This document shows positions 1 through 7,945 of a DNA stretch of 64,000 nt, piece by piece. A program made the translations under genes and the position numbers. The DNA comes from Gammaproteobacteria bacterium (GTDB lineage: Bacteria; Pseudomonadota; Gammaproteobacteria; HK1), in contig JAJFJU010000011.1 in NCBI GenBank assembly GCA_021773645.1, positions 1 through 64,000 on the forward strand, in the 5' to 3' direction. The notes under the pieces were generated by a model. It was not told the DNA's origin and did no database searches. It saw only the letters and a program-made list of their open reading frames with translations. Numbering within the stretch: the first letter of the stretch is position 1; every line of letters starts with the position of its first letter.

Positions 1-333
1 TGTCGTAGGGCGCACCATGTGCGCCGCACAACGAAGACCCCCGGCCACAACATGGTGGACATGGTCCACCCTACAAAACCACACCCTCTCAGGTGGTGCG
101 GTCACAATCAATGTCGTAAGGCGCACCATGTGCGCCACACAACGAAGACCCCCGGCCACAACACGGTGGACATGGTCCACCCTACAAAACCACACCCTCT
201 CAGGCGGTGCGGTCACAATCAATGTCGTAGGGCGCACCATGTGCGCCGCACAACGAAGACCCCCGGCCACAACATGGTGGACATGGTCCACCCTACAAAA
301 CCACACCATCTCGGCGGTGCGGCCTCAATCAGG
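1..333. repeat. Tandem repeat, three copies of a 111-bp unit
   Basis: Three nearly identical units begin at 1, 112 and 223, so the period is 111 bp. Each holds two palindromes, GGCGCAC-CAT-GTGCGCC and GGTGGAC-ATG-GTCCACC, enclosed by an outer GTAGGG...CCCTAC pair, so a unit can fold into a nested hairpin. Because 111 is a multiple of three, long repetitive reading frames run through the array; they are by-products and not genes. The third copy ends just before the ribosome binding site of the dehydrogenase gene at 346. Single or paired versions of the same palindrome recur near 1736, 42158, 44778, 49895 and 56727. The first copy may continue to the left of the window. Confidence 0.93.
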
Positions 334-345
334 GAGTAAAACCCA

Positions 346-1674
346 GTGAAAGTCTCAATTTTTGGTCTTGGATATGTCGGCTGCGTGTCTGCTGCGTGTC
401 TGGCACGGCAAGGTCACACCGTGGTCGGCGTCGATGTGAACGAATTCAAGGTAAAGCTGCTCGCCGAAGGAAAAAGCCCCATCGTCGAAGATCAGCTTGA
501 AGACATCCTCAAGGAAGTCACCGGCACGAAGACCAAAGGCCCTGGTTCGTTACGCACTACGACTAGCGCCGCCGAAGCCATACGGGATACCGAGATCTCG
601 CTGCTCTGCGTACCCACCCCGAGCAACGACAACGGCAGCCTCAACCTCGACTTCGTACGCCGCTGCGCCCATGAAATTGGCGAGTGCCTGAAGCACAAGT
701 CCGCCTACCACGTGGTCGTGGTGCGCAGCACCATGCTGCCCGGCTCAGTAGAAAGTGTGGTCATCCCGGAACTGGAAGCAGCCTCTGGCAAAGCCATGGG
801 CACCGACTTCGGCGTCGCCATCAACCCGGAATTCTTGCGCGAAAGCACCTCAGTACAAGACTTCTACAACCCGTCGGTCACTGTCATTGGGGCCAATGAC
901 GAGCACAGCGGAAAAACCGTCGCCAAACTCTACCCATTTCTCGATGCCCCACTGGTCCACACGGATCTCCGTACCGCGGAAATGGTGAAATACAGCTGCA
1001 ACGCCTTCCATGCCCTGAAAGTCACCTTTGCCAACGAGATCGGTGCCATCTGCAAGGGCTCCGGCATCGACAGCCACAAGGTCATGGAGATCTTCTGCAT
1101 GGACCGCAAGCTGAATCTCTCACCCTATTACCTGAAACCCGGCTTCGCCTTCGGTGGCTCCTGCCTGCCCAAGGATCTACGCGCCCTGACCTATTTGGCC
1201 CGCCAAAATGATGTGGAAACCCAGATACTCAACGCCATCTTGCCGAGTAACGACACCCACCTGGATCGAGCCATCCAGTGGATCCTGCGTTCCGGCAAAC
1301 GAAAAATCGGCCTCCTTGGCCTCAGCTTCAAACCCGGCACCGATGATTTGCGAGAATCCCCCATGGTGAGGCTGGCAGAAGCCCTGATCGGCAAAGGCTA
1401 CGAGCTCAACATCTACGACAAGAACGTCAGCCTCTCGCAGCTTATCGGCGCCAACAAGGCCTACATCGAACAACAGATTCCGCACATCTCAAAACTCATG
1501 AGCGGTGATCTCCAACAGGTCATTGACGATGCAGAGGTACTGGTGGTCGGTAACAACGACCCTGACTTCCACGAACTTATGAGTTCCGGATGCAAAACCC
1601 CCATCTTCGACCTCGCACGCCTGCCCAACGAAGAAGCCACATATCCAGAAAATTATGAAGGCCTATGCTGGTAA
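346..1674 (+). CDS. algD: GDP-mannose 6-dehydrogenase, AlgD-like
   Basis: This 442-residue enzyme of the UDP-glucose/GDP-mannose dehydrogenase family probably oxidises GDP-mannose to GDP-mannuronate in two NAD-dependent steps in the cytoplasm. The N terminus has the Rossmann motif GLGYVG (residues 7-12). The catalytic cysteine is Cys273 in FAFGGSCLPKD, and the segment around residues 212-232 (EMVKYSCNAFHALKVTFANE) closely resembles AlgD; the length is also usual for AlgD. It starts with GTG at 346, preceded by AGGGAG at 331-336. ManC at 42237 could supply the substrate. A UDP-sugar or other nucleotide-sugar substrate cannot be excluded, but the motif around the cysteine favours GDP-mannose. 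Confidence 0.85.
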   Translation: MKVSIFGLGYVGCVSAACLARQGHTVVGVDVNEFKVKLLAEGKSPIVEDQLEDILKEVTGTKTKGPGSLRTTTSAAEAIRDTEISLLCVPTPSNDNGSLNLDFVRRCAHEIGECLKHKSAYHVVVVRSTMLPGSVESVVIPELEAASGKAMGTDFGVAINPEFLRESTSVQDFYNPSVTVIGANDEHSGKTVAKLYPFLDAPLVHTDLRTAEMVKYSCNAFHALKVTFANEIGAICKGSGIDSHKVMEIFCMDRKLNLSPYYLKPGFAFGGSCLPKDLRALTYLARQNDVETQILNAILPSNDTHLDRAIQWILRSGKRKIGLLGLSFKPGTDDLRESPMVRLAEALIGKGYELNIYDKNVSLSQLIGANKAYIEQQIPHISKLMSGDLQQVIDDAEVLVVGNNDPDFHELMSSGCKTPIFDLARLPNEEATYPENYEGLCW

Positions 1675-1735
1675 TTGGGCAGTAGCCTAAGGATGGATTT
1701 ATGCCATGTGCGGGAACGGCTCGGAATACAACAAT

Positions 1736-1766
1736 GTAGGGCGCGCCATGTGCGCCGTGCAACGAT
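1736..1766. repeat. Dispersed GTAGGGCG palindrome (half unit)
   Basis: The sequence GTAGGGCGCGCCATGTGCGCC is the left half of the 111-bp unit at the start of the window, with the same GGCGC(A/G)C-CAT-GTGCGCC hairpin. Confidence 0.75.
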
Positions 1767-1902
1767 AGTTCAGGCAAAACTCTACCCGCTATAAACCTCT
1801 CGCCGTCGTCCCGGATGTAGCACAGCGGAAATCCGGGATCCAGGGAACGAATCCACGACAAGGCCAGCGTCATCGACTCGTAAACTTTCACCTTTATCCC
1901 TT

Positions 1903-1948
1903 GGGATTATTTGCTTCGCTCACCCTGCGGGTTGCCTTTTGAACGTTG
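1903..1948. repeat. Dispersed repeat copy, GGATTATT...CACCCTGCGG type
   Basis: This is a diverged copy of an element found at 34243-34300 and inverted at 39251-39310. All three share GGATTATT, a TCGCTCACCCT-like core and CGGGCCGCCCTTT followed by GCGTTCAACG in the better copies. Confidence 0.65.
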
Positions 1949-2017
1949 TTGTCGGATTACGCTATCGCTAATTCGACCGACTCAACATCAAAACTACCGT
2001 AGATACTGTTATAGACA

Positions 2018-2152
<135 letters not shown>

Positions 2153-2206
2153 TCAAGGTACGAGGCGGCCTATTGAATACCGTATACAATATGGCCATCC
2201 CCATTC

Positions 2207-2410
2207 ACTGCTGTCCCGTTAACTAAATTCCGTCATGCCGGGCTTGAGCCGGCATCCAGTAAGTGCATGAAAACACTGGATTCCGGCTCAGCAAAAAACG
2301 CTGTCCGGAATGACGGGACTTTTTTTGATTTTTATGTCTCTCAAGCATCCATCGGGCTATGATCTACAAGGCATCTGGCTAAATTTACCGAAAGTTAACG
2401 GAACAGCAGC
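2207..2410 (+). mobile_element. MITE-like element, copy 1
   Basis: The element starts with ACTGCTGTCCCGTTAACT (2207-2224) and ends with an inverted copy (2393-2410, two mismatches). Between the ends lie a hairpin pair, CCGTCATGCCGGGCTTGAGCC near 2230 and a longer hairpin at 2280-2311, followed by a T run at 2320-2326 that looks like a rho-independent terminator for + strand transcription. No protein is encoded. Five other copies occur at 11290, 19734, 21179, 24587 and 32147. Its length of about 204 bp with terminal inverted repeats is typical of a non-autonomous element; the parent transposase is not identified. Confidence 0.85.
2280..2326 (+). terminator. Hairpin with T run inside the MITE-like element
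   Basis: The arms ATTCCGG...CAGC and GCTG...CCGGAAT pair around an A-rich loop (2280-2311), followed by GACGGGAC and seven T residues. This arrangement can act as a rho-independent terminator. Better-preserved versions of the same hairpin lie in the copies at 21179 and 32147. Confidence 0.5.
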
Positions 2411-2431
2411 GATCCCCATTAGAAACTGTGA

Positions 2432-2734
2432 ATGAATGAGATAATGAACCGCACACGTGCCCTTGAGCTACTGACACAAAGCAAACCGATATTGGCGGCC
2501 CAATACGGCGTCACGCAGCTTGCTCTGTTTGGATCCACCGTGCGCGATGCCGCACGAAGTGACAGCGATATAGACATTCTGGTCGCTTTCGATGGACCAG
2601 CTACGTCAGAGCGCTACTTTGGTGTTCAGTTCTATCTCGAAGACCTTTTTGGCTCGCCGGTTGATCTGGTGACTGAAAAAGCCCTACGGAAACAACTCCG
2701 ACCCTTCATAGAAAGTGAAGCGGTCCGTGTCTGA
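2432..2734 (+). CDS. mntA: MntA-type nucleotidyltransferase antitoxin
   Basis: This 100-residue protein is a minimal nucleotidyltransferase. It shows the exact GSX10DXD motif: Gly34-Ser35, then ten residues, then Asp46-Ile47-Asp48. In characterised MntA/HepT pairs the enzyme adds AMP to a tyrosine of HepT and so neutralises it. The next gene, a HEPN protein, overlaps its end by 20 bp, which is the usual operon arrangement. Translation may begin at the ATG at 2432 or at the one at 2444; neither has a strong ribosome binding site. The gene lies directly after a MITE-like element. Confidence 0.85.
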   Translation: MNEIMNRTRALELLTQSKPILAAQYGVTQLALFGSTVRDAARSDSDIDILVAFDGPATSERYFGVQFYLEDLFGSPVDLVTEKALRKQLRPFIESEAVRV

Positions 2735-3092
2735 CACAGCACAGCGTGTTTGGCTGTTTTATCTTGACGACATGCTCGGCTTTGCCGAAAACGTCATCGC
2801 TTACACTGAAGGCCTTGACCGGGCGCATTTTATTGGCAGCGGATTGAATTACGATGCGACCTTACGCAACTTGGAACTCATCGGTGAAGCTGCGACACAT
2901 ATCCCAGAAGTAATACGAACAAAGCACCCGCAGATTCCATGGAGACTAATCATTGCCACCCGTAACCGACTAATCCATGGCTACCTTGGTATCGACAATG
3001 ATATTTTGTGGAGCATCATCGAAGGTGATATTCCGGCTCTTCTGACCGCTCTACAAACACTTAGATCAATATTGGCCAAGCCCCAAGCCTAA
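2715..3092 (+). CDS. hepT: HepT-type HEPN ribonuclease toxin
   Basis: This 125-residue HEPN-domain protein (DUF86 family) carries the motif RX4HXY as Arg83-x4-His88-x-Tyr90 (RNRLIHGY), which is the ribonuclease site and the tyrosine modified by MntA in known systems. It overlaps mntA by 20 bp and is probably translationally coupled to it. A GTG at 2715 gives the full frame; another GTG at 2727 is possible. The domain looks complete at both ends, so the toxin is likely functional. Target RNA is not predictable from sequence. Confidence 0.85.
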   Translation: MKRSVSDTAQRVWLFYLDDMLGFAENVIAYTEGLDRAHFIGSGLNYDATLRNLELIGEAATHIPEVIRTKHPQIPWRLIIATRNRLIHGYLGIDNDILWSIIEGDIPALLTALQTLRSILAKPQA

Positions 3093-3098
3093 ACACCC

Positions 3099-3353
3099 AT
3101 GAGCCACATAAACAGAACCATCGGAAAACGGAAATCCTGCCTGGAACGGGTATCCCTGAAGCCACGGGCTCCGAGCGAAGACTCAATCCACTGGATCGCC
3201 GATATGGCCAAACATTCCTGTTTCCGTGCCCCTAAAGGCATCTTCCGCTACCGTAACCACGAAGAAGCCAACCGGGACTGGGAGAAATGGGAACTGGAAT
3301 CCATCAAGGCGGCCAAGAATGGCAACGTTCACACGACCCGCAACCTGGGCTGA
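3099..3353 (+). CDS. Small protein upstream of a nucleotidyltransferase
   Basis: This 84-residue frame starts 6 bp after hepT and overlaps the next gene by 35 bp. It contains PKGIFRYRNHEEANRDWEKW near residues 45-64, a basic/aromatic segment resembling short partner proteins often encoded just before AbiEii-like nucleotidyltransferases. No enzymatic motif or signal peptide is visible. It could be the partner of the nucleotidyltransferase at 3319. The family link is from memory and is weak. Confidence 0.5.
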   Translation: MSHINRTIGKRKSCLERVSLKPRAPSEDSIHWIADMAKHSCFRAPKGIFRYRNHEEANRDWEKWELESIKAAKNGNVHTTRNLG

Positions 3354-3822
3354 TGTACTCCAGGTTGCCCGGCTATTAAATAAACACGGAGTCCGCTTTG
3401 TGTTGGTTGGTGGCTATGCGCTTTACGCCCATGGCATCGAGCGTCTGACGGCAGACATCGATATAGCCGTCGATCCAAGCCCTACGAACTCAAAAAACTG
3501 GATCTTGGCCTTGGCTGAGTTACCTGACCAGGCAGCGGCAGAATTGTTGGAAGAAAGTGACCCCTTTGGCGGTGACTATCAGCACGCAATCCGTATCAAC
3601 GATGAATTTACCATCGACATCATGCCATCGGTTGCGGGGATCCCATTCGAGCAACTTGCATCTCGCTCAGAGGCATTTAACGTAAACGGCGTTGAATTTC
3701 CCGTGTTGAGTCTACGCAAGCTATTGGATACCAAGCAGAGTCTCCGGCCCAAAGATAAGGCTGATGCCGAGCGCATTCGAGAAGTATTAGAAATACTCAA
3801 AAAATCAGATCCCACCTCTTAA
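3319..3822 (+). CDS. AbiEii/DUF6036-like nucleotidyltransferase
   Basis: Starting at the ATG at 3319, this 167-residue protein has the signature VLVGGYALYAHGIERLT followed by DIDIAVD, a nucleotidyltransferase fold with a GG...(T)xDID active site like that of AbiEii-type toxins and DUF6036 proteins. A longer frame opens at 3226, but its first 31 residues have no family resemblance and lie over the preceding gene. It follows a complete MntA/HepT pair and precedes a broken HEPN gene, so this is a small cluster of nucleotidyltransferase-based toxin-antitoxin genes. The role, toxin or antitoxin, is not decided by the sequence. Confidence 0.7.
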   Translation: MATFTRPATWADVLQVARLLNKHGVRFVLVGGYALYAHGIERLTADIDIAVDPSPTNSKNWILALAELPDQAAAELLEESDPFGGDYQHAIRINDEFTIDIMPSVAGIPFEQLASRSEAFNVNGVEFPVLSLRKLLDTKQSLRPKDKADAERIREVLEILKKSDPTS

Positions 3823-3850
3823 TGCCAACAGAAGTTCTCCATGCGCCTGA

Positions 3851-4042
3851 CCACTGAGCAATGTAGAAATTTGGCTGGCTACGCGCCGAATGCGTAATCT
3901 TCTAGTACACGAATATATCGAGTCCCCGATAGACATGTTGCCCGCGTTAGCACAGGCACGAGATTTTGTTGGCGAACTTCATGTCACCTTTCAATCCATC
4001 CGTAAATACGTGGATACGCATTTGGGAATGCTGGACAGCTAA
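3851..4042 (+). pseudogene. HEPN (HepT-like) toxin, C-terminal remnant
   Basis: The frame open from 3851 to the TAA at 4040-4042 encodes VEIWLATRRMRNLLVHEYI and a further 40 or so residues. It has the HEPN motif RX4HXY (RNLLVHEY) but lacks the N-terminal helices. Only the ATG at 3890 is available as a start, giving 50 residues. The sequence differs clearly from the HepT at 2715, so it is a remnant of a second HEPN gene rather than a copy of the first. Confidence 0.7.
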
Positions 4043-4384
4043 ACCAGTCTCCTTCCATCACTCATGCCCATGGATCACTTTTCTTTCCCGTCATCCTCGC
4101 GCACGCGGGGAACCAGAGCAGCAATACTAAAGACACCAACTCATAAGCTTTTCACCAACATCAACCATCCACGCAAGCCCCCTTAGACCATGCGCATCCT
4201 CTTCCTCTCCCAAGGTTCCCTCATGCCCATGGATCGTTTTATATTTTGTCACCCCGGGCACCATTTTATAGTTCGTCACCCCGGGCGGAGACCCGGGGCC
4301 CAGAACAACAATAAAAATCGCTCCAATCCATACCCACACATCAATTCTAAACATCCACACCGAATCAACTAAAAGCCCCTAACC
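4043..4384. other. Gene-free stretch with duplicated gene start and hairpins
   Basis: This region holds two partial copies of the beginning of the following glycosyltransferase gene. One, at 4190-4237, matches the gene start at 4385 for about 45 bp with few changes; a shorter one near 4061 matches only CTCATGCCCATGGATC. In both copies, hairpin-forming CCCGGG-rich sequence (4252-4302) or a GTCATCCTCGCGCACGCGG sequence (near 4090) follows immediately after ATGGATC. No gene of its own was found. Confidence 0.65.
4190..4237 (+). pseudogene. Duplicated 5' end of glycosyltransferase gene
   Basis: The frame reads MRILFLSQGSLMPMDR and then loses similarity, matching the first 15 residues of the gene at 4385 except at positions 9-10. 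The DNA upstream (CATCCAC...CCATGCG) is also similar, so a 5' segment of about 195 bp including leader and start codon seems to have been duplicated and then broken by repeat insertion. Confidence 0.7.
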
Positions 4385-5593
4385 ATGCGTATCCTCTTCC
4401 TCTCCCAACGCTTCCTCATGCCCATGGATACCGGCGGCAAAATCCGCACTGGCAACATCCTCAAGTACTTATCACGCGATAACGAAATCACCCTCATCTC
4501 CAATGTTGAAGAGCCCAAAGACACCCCCTATCTTCCGGAAATGAAGAATTTCTGCTCGCGCTTTATCCCGGTGCCGTGGAAAGAGGCATCCAGAAGCCAT
4601 CCCCTATTTCATTTAAAGCTGCTGTTCCAGTGCCTCTCACATCACCCGATCAGCCCCCTGAATGACTACTCCCATGCCCTGCGTACCGCCGTAGAAAAAG
4701 AAGCAGCCACCGGAAATTACGACATCGCCATCTGCGACTTCGCCCAGTCAGCCCTCATGTTCCACAACATCCGTGGCCTGCCCACCCTGCTCTTCCAGCA
4801 CAATGTCGAATCCATGATCCCCAAACGCCATTACCTACAGGCCAGCAACCCGCTCGCCCGCCTGTTCTGGTGGCTGCAATGGAAAAAATGGCTCGCCTAC
4901 GAAGGGAAGGAGATGGCGCGATTCACCCGTGTCATCGCCGTCTCCGAAACCGATCGAGACACTTATAGAGAGCTATACGGCTCAGAACACGTAGACACCA
5001 TCCCCACCGGCACCGATATAGACTTCTTCGCCCCTCAACCCGGCAAAGAGGAAAAGAACCTTCTGGTCTTCTGCGGCTCCATGGACTGGCTTCCCAACCA
5101 GGATGCAGTGGAATTCTTTGCTACCGACGTATTGCCGGAAATACGAAAGTCCACCCCCGATGCCCACTTTCTCATTGTGGGACGCAAACCTGCCCCGGCC
5201 CTTGTTGAAAAGCTGGCAAAGGAAGGGCAAGTCACCTTTACCGGCTGGGTAGAAGACACCCGTCCATACTTGGCCAGAGCAGCTATAGTGGTTGTTCCTA
5301 TCCGTATTGGTGGCGGAACACGGATGAAGATTTACGAGGCCATGGCCATGGGTAAAGCGGTAGTATCAACTCACATCGGTGCCGAAGGATTAGGGCTGAA
5401 AGGTGGAGAAACAATTGCCTACGGCGACGATGCCCAAGTGCTGGCAAAACAAATCAACACCCTCCTCCGAGATCAAAATACCAGAACCATCCTTGGCGAT
5501 GCTGGAAGAAAGCTGGTAGAAAAGCATTATTCCTGGCAACGCGTGTCCATGAGTTTTAAGGAGAATTGCGACAGAGTAGTCTCCCCCGCCTAG
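4385..5593 (+). CDS. GT4-family glycosyltransferase
   Basis: This 402-residue GT-B glycosyltransferase of family GT4 probably adds a sugar from a nucleotide donor to the lipid-linked repeat unit on the cytoplasmic side of the membrane. The N terminus MRILFLSQRFLMPMDTGGK has the acceptor-side glycine loop, and the donor-binding part has GGGTRMKIYEAMAMGKAVV (near residues 308-328) with a conserved Glu. GTDIDFFAP at about residue 215 is a common GT4 signature. It resembles the sugar transferases of PEP-CTERM/EpsH loci. Sugar and linkage cannot be predicted. It begins the long + strand run of the polysaccharide genes. Confidence 0.85.
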   Translation: MRILFLSQRFLMPMDTGGKIRTGNILKYLSRDNEITLISNVEEPKDTPYLPEMKNFCSRFIPVPWKEASRSHPLFHLKLLFQCLSHHPISPLNDYSHALRTAVEKEAATGNYDIAICDFAQSALMFHNIRGLPTLLFQHNVESMIPKRHYLQASNPLARLFWWLQWKKWLAYEGKEMARFTRVIAVSETDRDTYRELYGSEHVDTIPTGTDIDFFAPQPGKEEKNLLVFCGSMDWLPNQDAVEFFATDVLPEIRKSTPDAHFLIVGRKPAPALVEKLAKEGQVTFTGWVEDTRPYLARAAIVVVPIRIGGGTRMKIYEAMAMGKAVVSTHIGAEGLGLKGGETIAYGDDAQVLAKQINTLLRDQNTRTILGDAGRKLVEKHYSWQRVSMSFKENCDRVVSPA

Positions 5594-5669
5594 ATGCCTA
5601 CCAATAGGGCTAAGCGATATGTCCCATGCCCCACCCAGAACAACCCATGTTCCCATCAACGCCTAAATT

Positions 5670-7160
5670 ATGACCTCTAAGATCGGCGGAAGTATAGCCA
5701 AGGGCGCCGCCTGGATGCTTGGTTTCAAACTAGCCGAGCAAGGAATCGGAATGGTAAGCATGGTCATCCTGGCACGGTTACTAATGCCAGAAGATTTTGG
5801 CCTTGTCGCCATGGCAATGGTGCTATACGCACTGCTTGAGCTTCTCGGTGCGATGGGATCCGACATCTTTCTGATCCAGAAGAAAAACCCTGATCGTCAT
5901 CTATACGACACCGCATGGACTGTAGGTGTAATCGTAGCAACCGTAGAAGCTATACTTCTAGCTGGTTTAGCACGCCCTGCTGCCATTTTCTATGAGGAGC
6001 CACGCCTTGAGGCAATCGCCTACTGCTTGGCATTCGCCCTATTTATAGGTGGCTACAAGAATATTGGCGTAGTCGCCTTCCGCAAAGAGATGGAATTTCA
6101 CAAAGAGTTCATATTCATGCTGGGCCGCAAGATCGCGGGGTTCTTGGTAACTGTGCCACTCGCATTTGCACTCCGAAACTATTGGGCCCTAATTGCAGGA
6201 ATCATCACCGCCAACACGGCAAGCCTGATCCTAAGTTACCTCATGCACCGGTTCCGCCCACATTTTTCGCTCACAGGGTGGCGGGAAATTTATCACTTCT
6301 CTAAATGGCTCTATATCAATAATTTTCTATTTTTTTTGGGTCAGAGAGCACCAGAATTTCTTCTGGGGAAGATGGTCGGGGCAAAGGCCGTGGGGCTATT
6401 CAATATTGGCTACGAAGTCGGTACGCTACCCTTGACGGCCTTGGTCGCTCCAATCAATCGTGCGGTATTTCCAGGCTACGCCAAAATAGCCAACAATCCA
6501 GAGTTATTAAAACGCAGCTATCTAGATGTGGCGGCAGCCGTGGCAATAGTCGCACTTCCTGCTGGTTTTGGAATCGCAGCAGTAGCCGAGTTGCTTGTAC
6601 CAGTAGTCCTGGGTAATAAATGGATACCAGCAGTACCCATTATTCAAATGCTCGCTATCACCGGTGCGTTGGGTTCGTTACTAACGAATGCGGGAGCCGT
6701 CTATCTCGCGCTAGGAAAACCTCACTACATAACTGCTCTTGCAGCCATACGCGTAGCTCTACTGCTTCCAGCAATGTATATCCTAACGACACAAAACGGC
6801 GTCATTGGTGCAGCTTGGGCAGCATTAGGGACCGCTGTTATTACGGCGCCGGTTGAATTCGCACTTGCATTTCGTACCGTAGGCGTAAGAACCAGTGAGT
6901 ATCTTATATGTATCTGGCGTTCCATTCTTGGAACAGCCGTAATGTACGGTGCTGTCCGTGGTCTTATTACGGCACCTTTGTTTTCAAACTTCACTGCTCC
7001 AACAGTCTTGCTTGTAGCCATATTACTTGGGTTTTCAGTTTATATACTCTCGACCCTCTCCATATGGGCAGCGACGGGTAACCCCGAGGGCATCGAAGCC
7101 ACTATTCTAAAAAGATTATTTCAACGCGATCAAACGCCTACGATATCTATGCGGGAATAG
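5670..7160 (+). CDS. Wzx-like polysaccharide flippase
   Basis: This 496-residue, strongly hydrophobic protein has the profile of the MOP/polysaccharide exporter superfamily, with roughly 12-14 membrane segments. The start GSIAKGAAWMLGFKLAEQG and ARLLMPEDFGLVAMAMV are typical of Wzx/RfbX-type O-antigen and exopolysaccharide flippases. It should move the undecaprenyl-linked repeat unit across the inner membrane. It is the only flippase candidate in the window. ATG at 5670 follows the glycosyltransferase by 76 bp. Confidence 0.85.
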   Translation: MTSKIGGSIAKGAAWMLGFKLAEQGIGMVSMVILARLLMPEDFGLVAMAMVLYALLELLGAMGSDIFLIQKKNPDRHLYDTAWTVGVIVATVEAILLAGLARPAAIFYEEPRLEAIAYCLAFALFIGGYKNIGVVAFRKEMEFHKEFIFMLGRKIAGFLVTVPLAFALRNYWALIAGIITANTASLILSYLMHRFRPHFSLTGWREIYHFSKWLYINNFLFFLGQRAPEFLLGKMVGAKAVGLFNIGYEVGTLPLTALVAPINRAVFPGYAKIANNPELLKRSYLDVAAAVAIVALPAGFGIAAVAELLVPVVLGNKWIPAVPIIQMLAITGALGSLLTNAGAVYLALGKPHYITALAAIRVALLLPAMYILTTQNGVIGAAWAALGTAVITAPVEFALAFRTVGVRTSEYLICIWRSILGTAVMYGAVRGLITAPLFSNFTAPTVLLVAILLGFSVYILSTLSIWAATGNPEGIEATILKRLFQRDQTPTISMRE

Positions 7161-7192
7161 ACGGAAACTTTTATCGGGAGGGAGGAGTAGTT

Positions 7193-7945
7193 ATGCTAGG
7201 TGAAATAAAGAGATTAATATCGAAAGCCGCCCACAGCCTCGGTTATGAGGTGATCCCACTATGGAAACGCGATGGGTGGCCACTTGCCACGCTCACTCAA
7301 CAACTTTTTCATTTGCATAAGGTTGACTGCGTACTCGATGTAGGTGCAAACCGAGGCCAGTATGCCGATTTTCTGCGTCAACAAGTTGGCTTCCAGGGTC
7401 CAATCATATCTTTCGAACCATTGCCACATCTTGTTGACAATCTTATGGAACGTTCACACAACGACCCTCACTGGACCATCCAACCATATGCTTTAGGGAG
7501 CACTTCTGAGGATAAAATGATTAACGTCATGACAAGCGACACCTTCAGCTCCTTCTTAAATCCCACAGAAAAGGACTTTTCCGACTTCAGCCACCTCAAC
7601 ACAGTAGAGCATCAGGAGAATGTTAAAATTCGAACGTTATCCGAGGTTTCATCCACTCTGAGCAGCCTACAAAAAAGCCATCATCCGTTCCTAAAACTAG
7701 ATACCCAGGGTTACGATTTAGAGGTGATTGAAGGGACTGGTCCCCTCCTATCAAAATTCGTTGGCCTTCAAACAGAAGTTCCAATACTAAAGATCTATGA
7801 ACAAATGCCGGATTTACACCATGTAATAGACTATTTAGGGAACCTGGGATTTGATTGTGCGGGAATATTTCCTGTTTCTCGTGATGATCATCTTCGGATT
7901 GTTGAGTTCGACCTAGTACTCATAAATAGACTTCTATCCACATAA
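7193..7945 (+). CDS. FkbM-family methyltransferase
   Basis: This 250-residue protein has the SAM-binding motif VLDVGANRGQYADFLR (about residues 47-62), then ISFEPLP and LKLDTQGYDLEVIEG, all hallmarks of the FkbM O-methyltransferase family. It probably methylates a hydroxyl of a sugar in the polymer. A strong ribosome binding site, GGGAGGAG, lies 6 bp before the ATG. Its stop overlaps the ATG of the next gene (TAATG), which indicates translational coupling. Confidence 0.87.
   Translation: MLGEIKRLISKAAHSLGYEVIPLWKRDGWPLATLTQQLFHLHKVDCVLDVGANRGQYADFLRQQVGFQGPIISFEPLPHLVDNLMERSHNDPHWTIQPYALGSTSEDKMINVMTSDTFSSFLNPTEKDFSDFSHLNTVEHQENVKIRTLSEVSSTLSSLQKSHHPFLKLDTQGYDLEVIEGTGPLLSKFVGLQTEVPILKIYEQMPDLHHVIDYLGNLGFDCAGIFPVSRDDHLRIVEFDLVLINRLLST

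Larger units (their letters stand above)
1675..2017. other. Gene-free stretch built from three dispersed repeats
   Basis: No gene was found between the dehydrogenase and the IS110 remnant. The stretch holds a single copy of the GTAGGGCG palindrome (1736-1766), a GTCGTCCCGGATGTAG...GGATCCAGGGAAC element (1801-1858) that recurs near 39833, and a third element (1903-1948) with GGATTATTTGCTTCGCTCA that recurs at 34243 and, inverted, at 39251. It looks like a repeat sink rather than functional coding DNA. Confidence 0.7.

Noticed and set aside
1-333. Possible CRISPR array
   Set aside because: The units are contiguous 111-bp copies without unique spacers, and no cas genes are present.
17-349. Two overlapping frames of about 106-110 residues with a repeating sequence at the left end
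   Set aside because: They are produced by the 111-bp tandem repeat, whose period is a multiple of three; there is no ribosome binding site or family resemblance.
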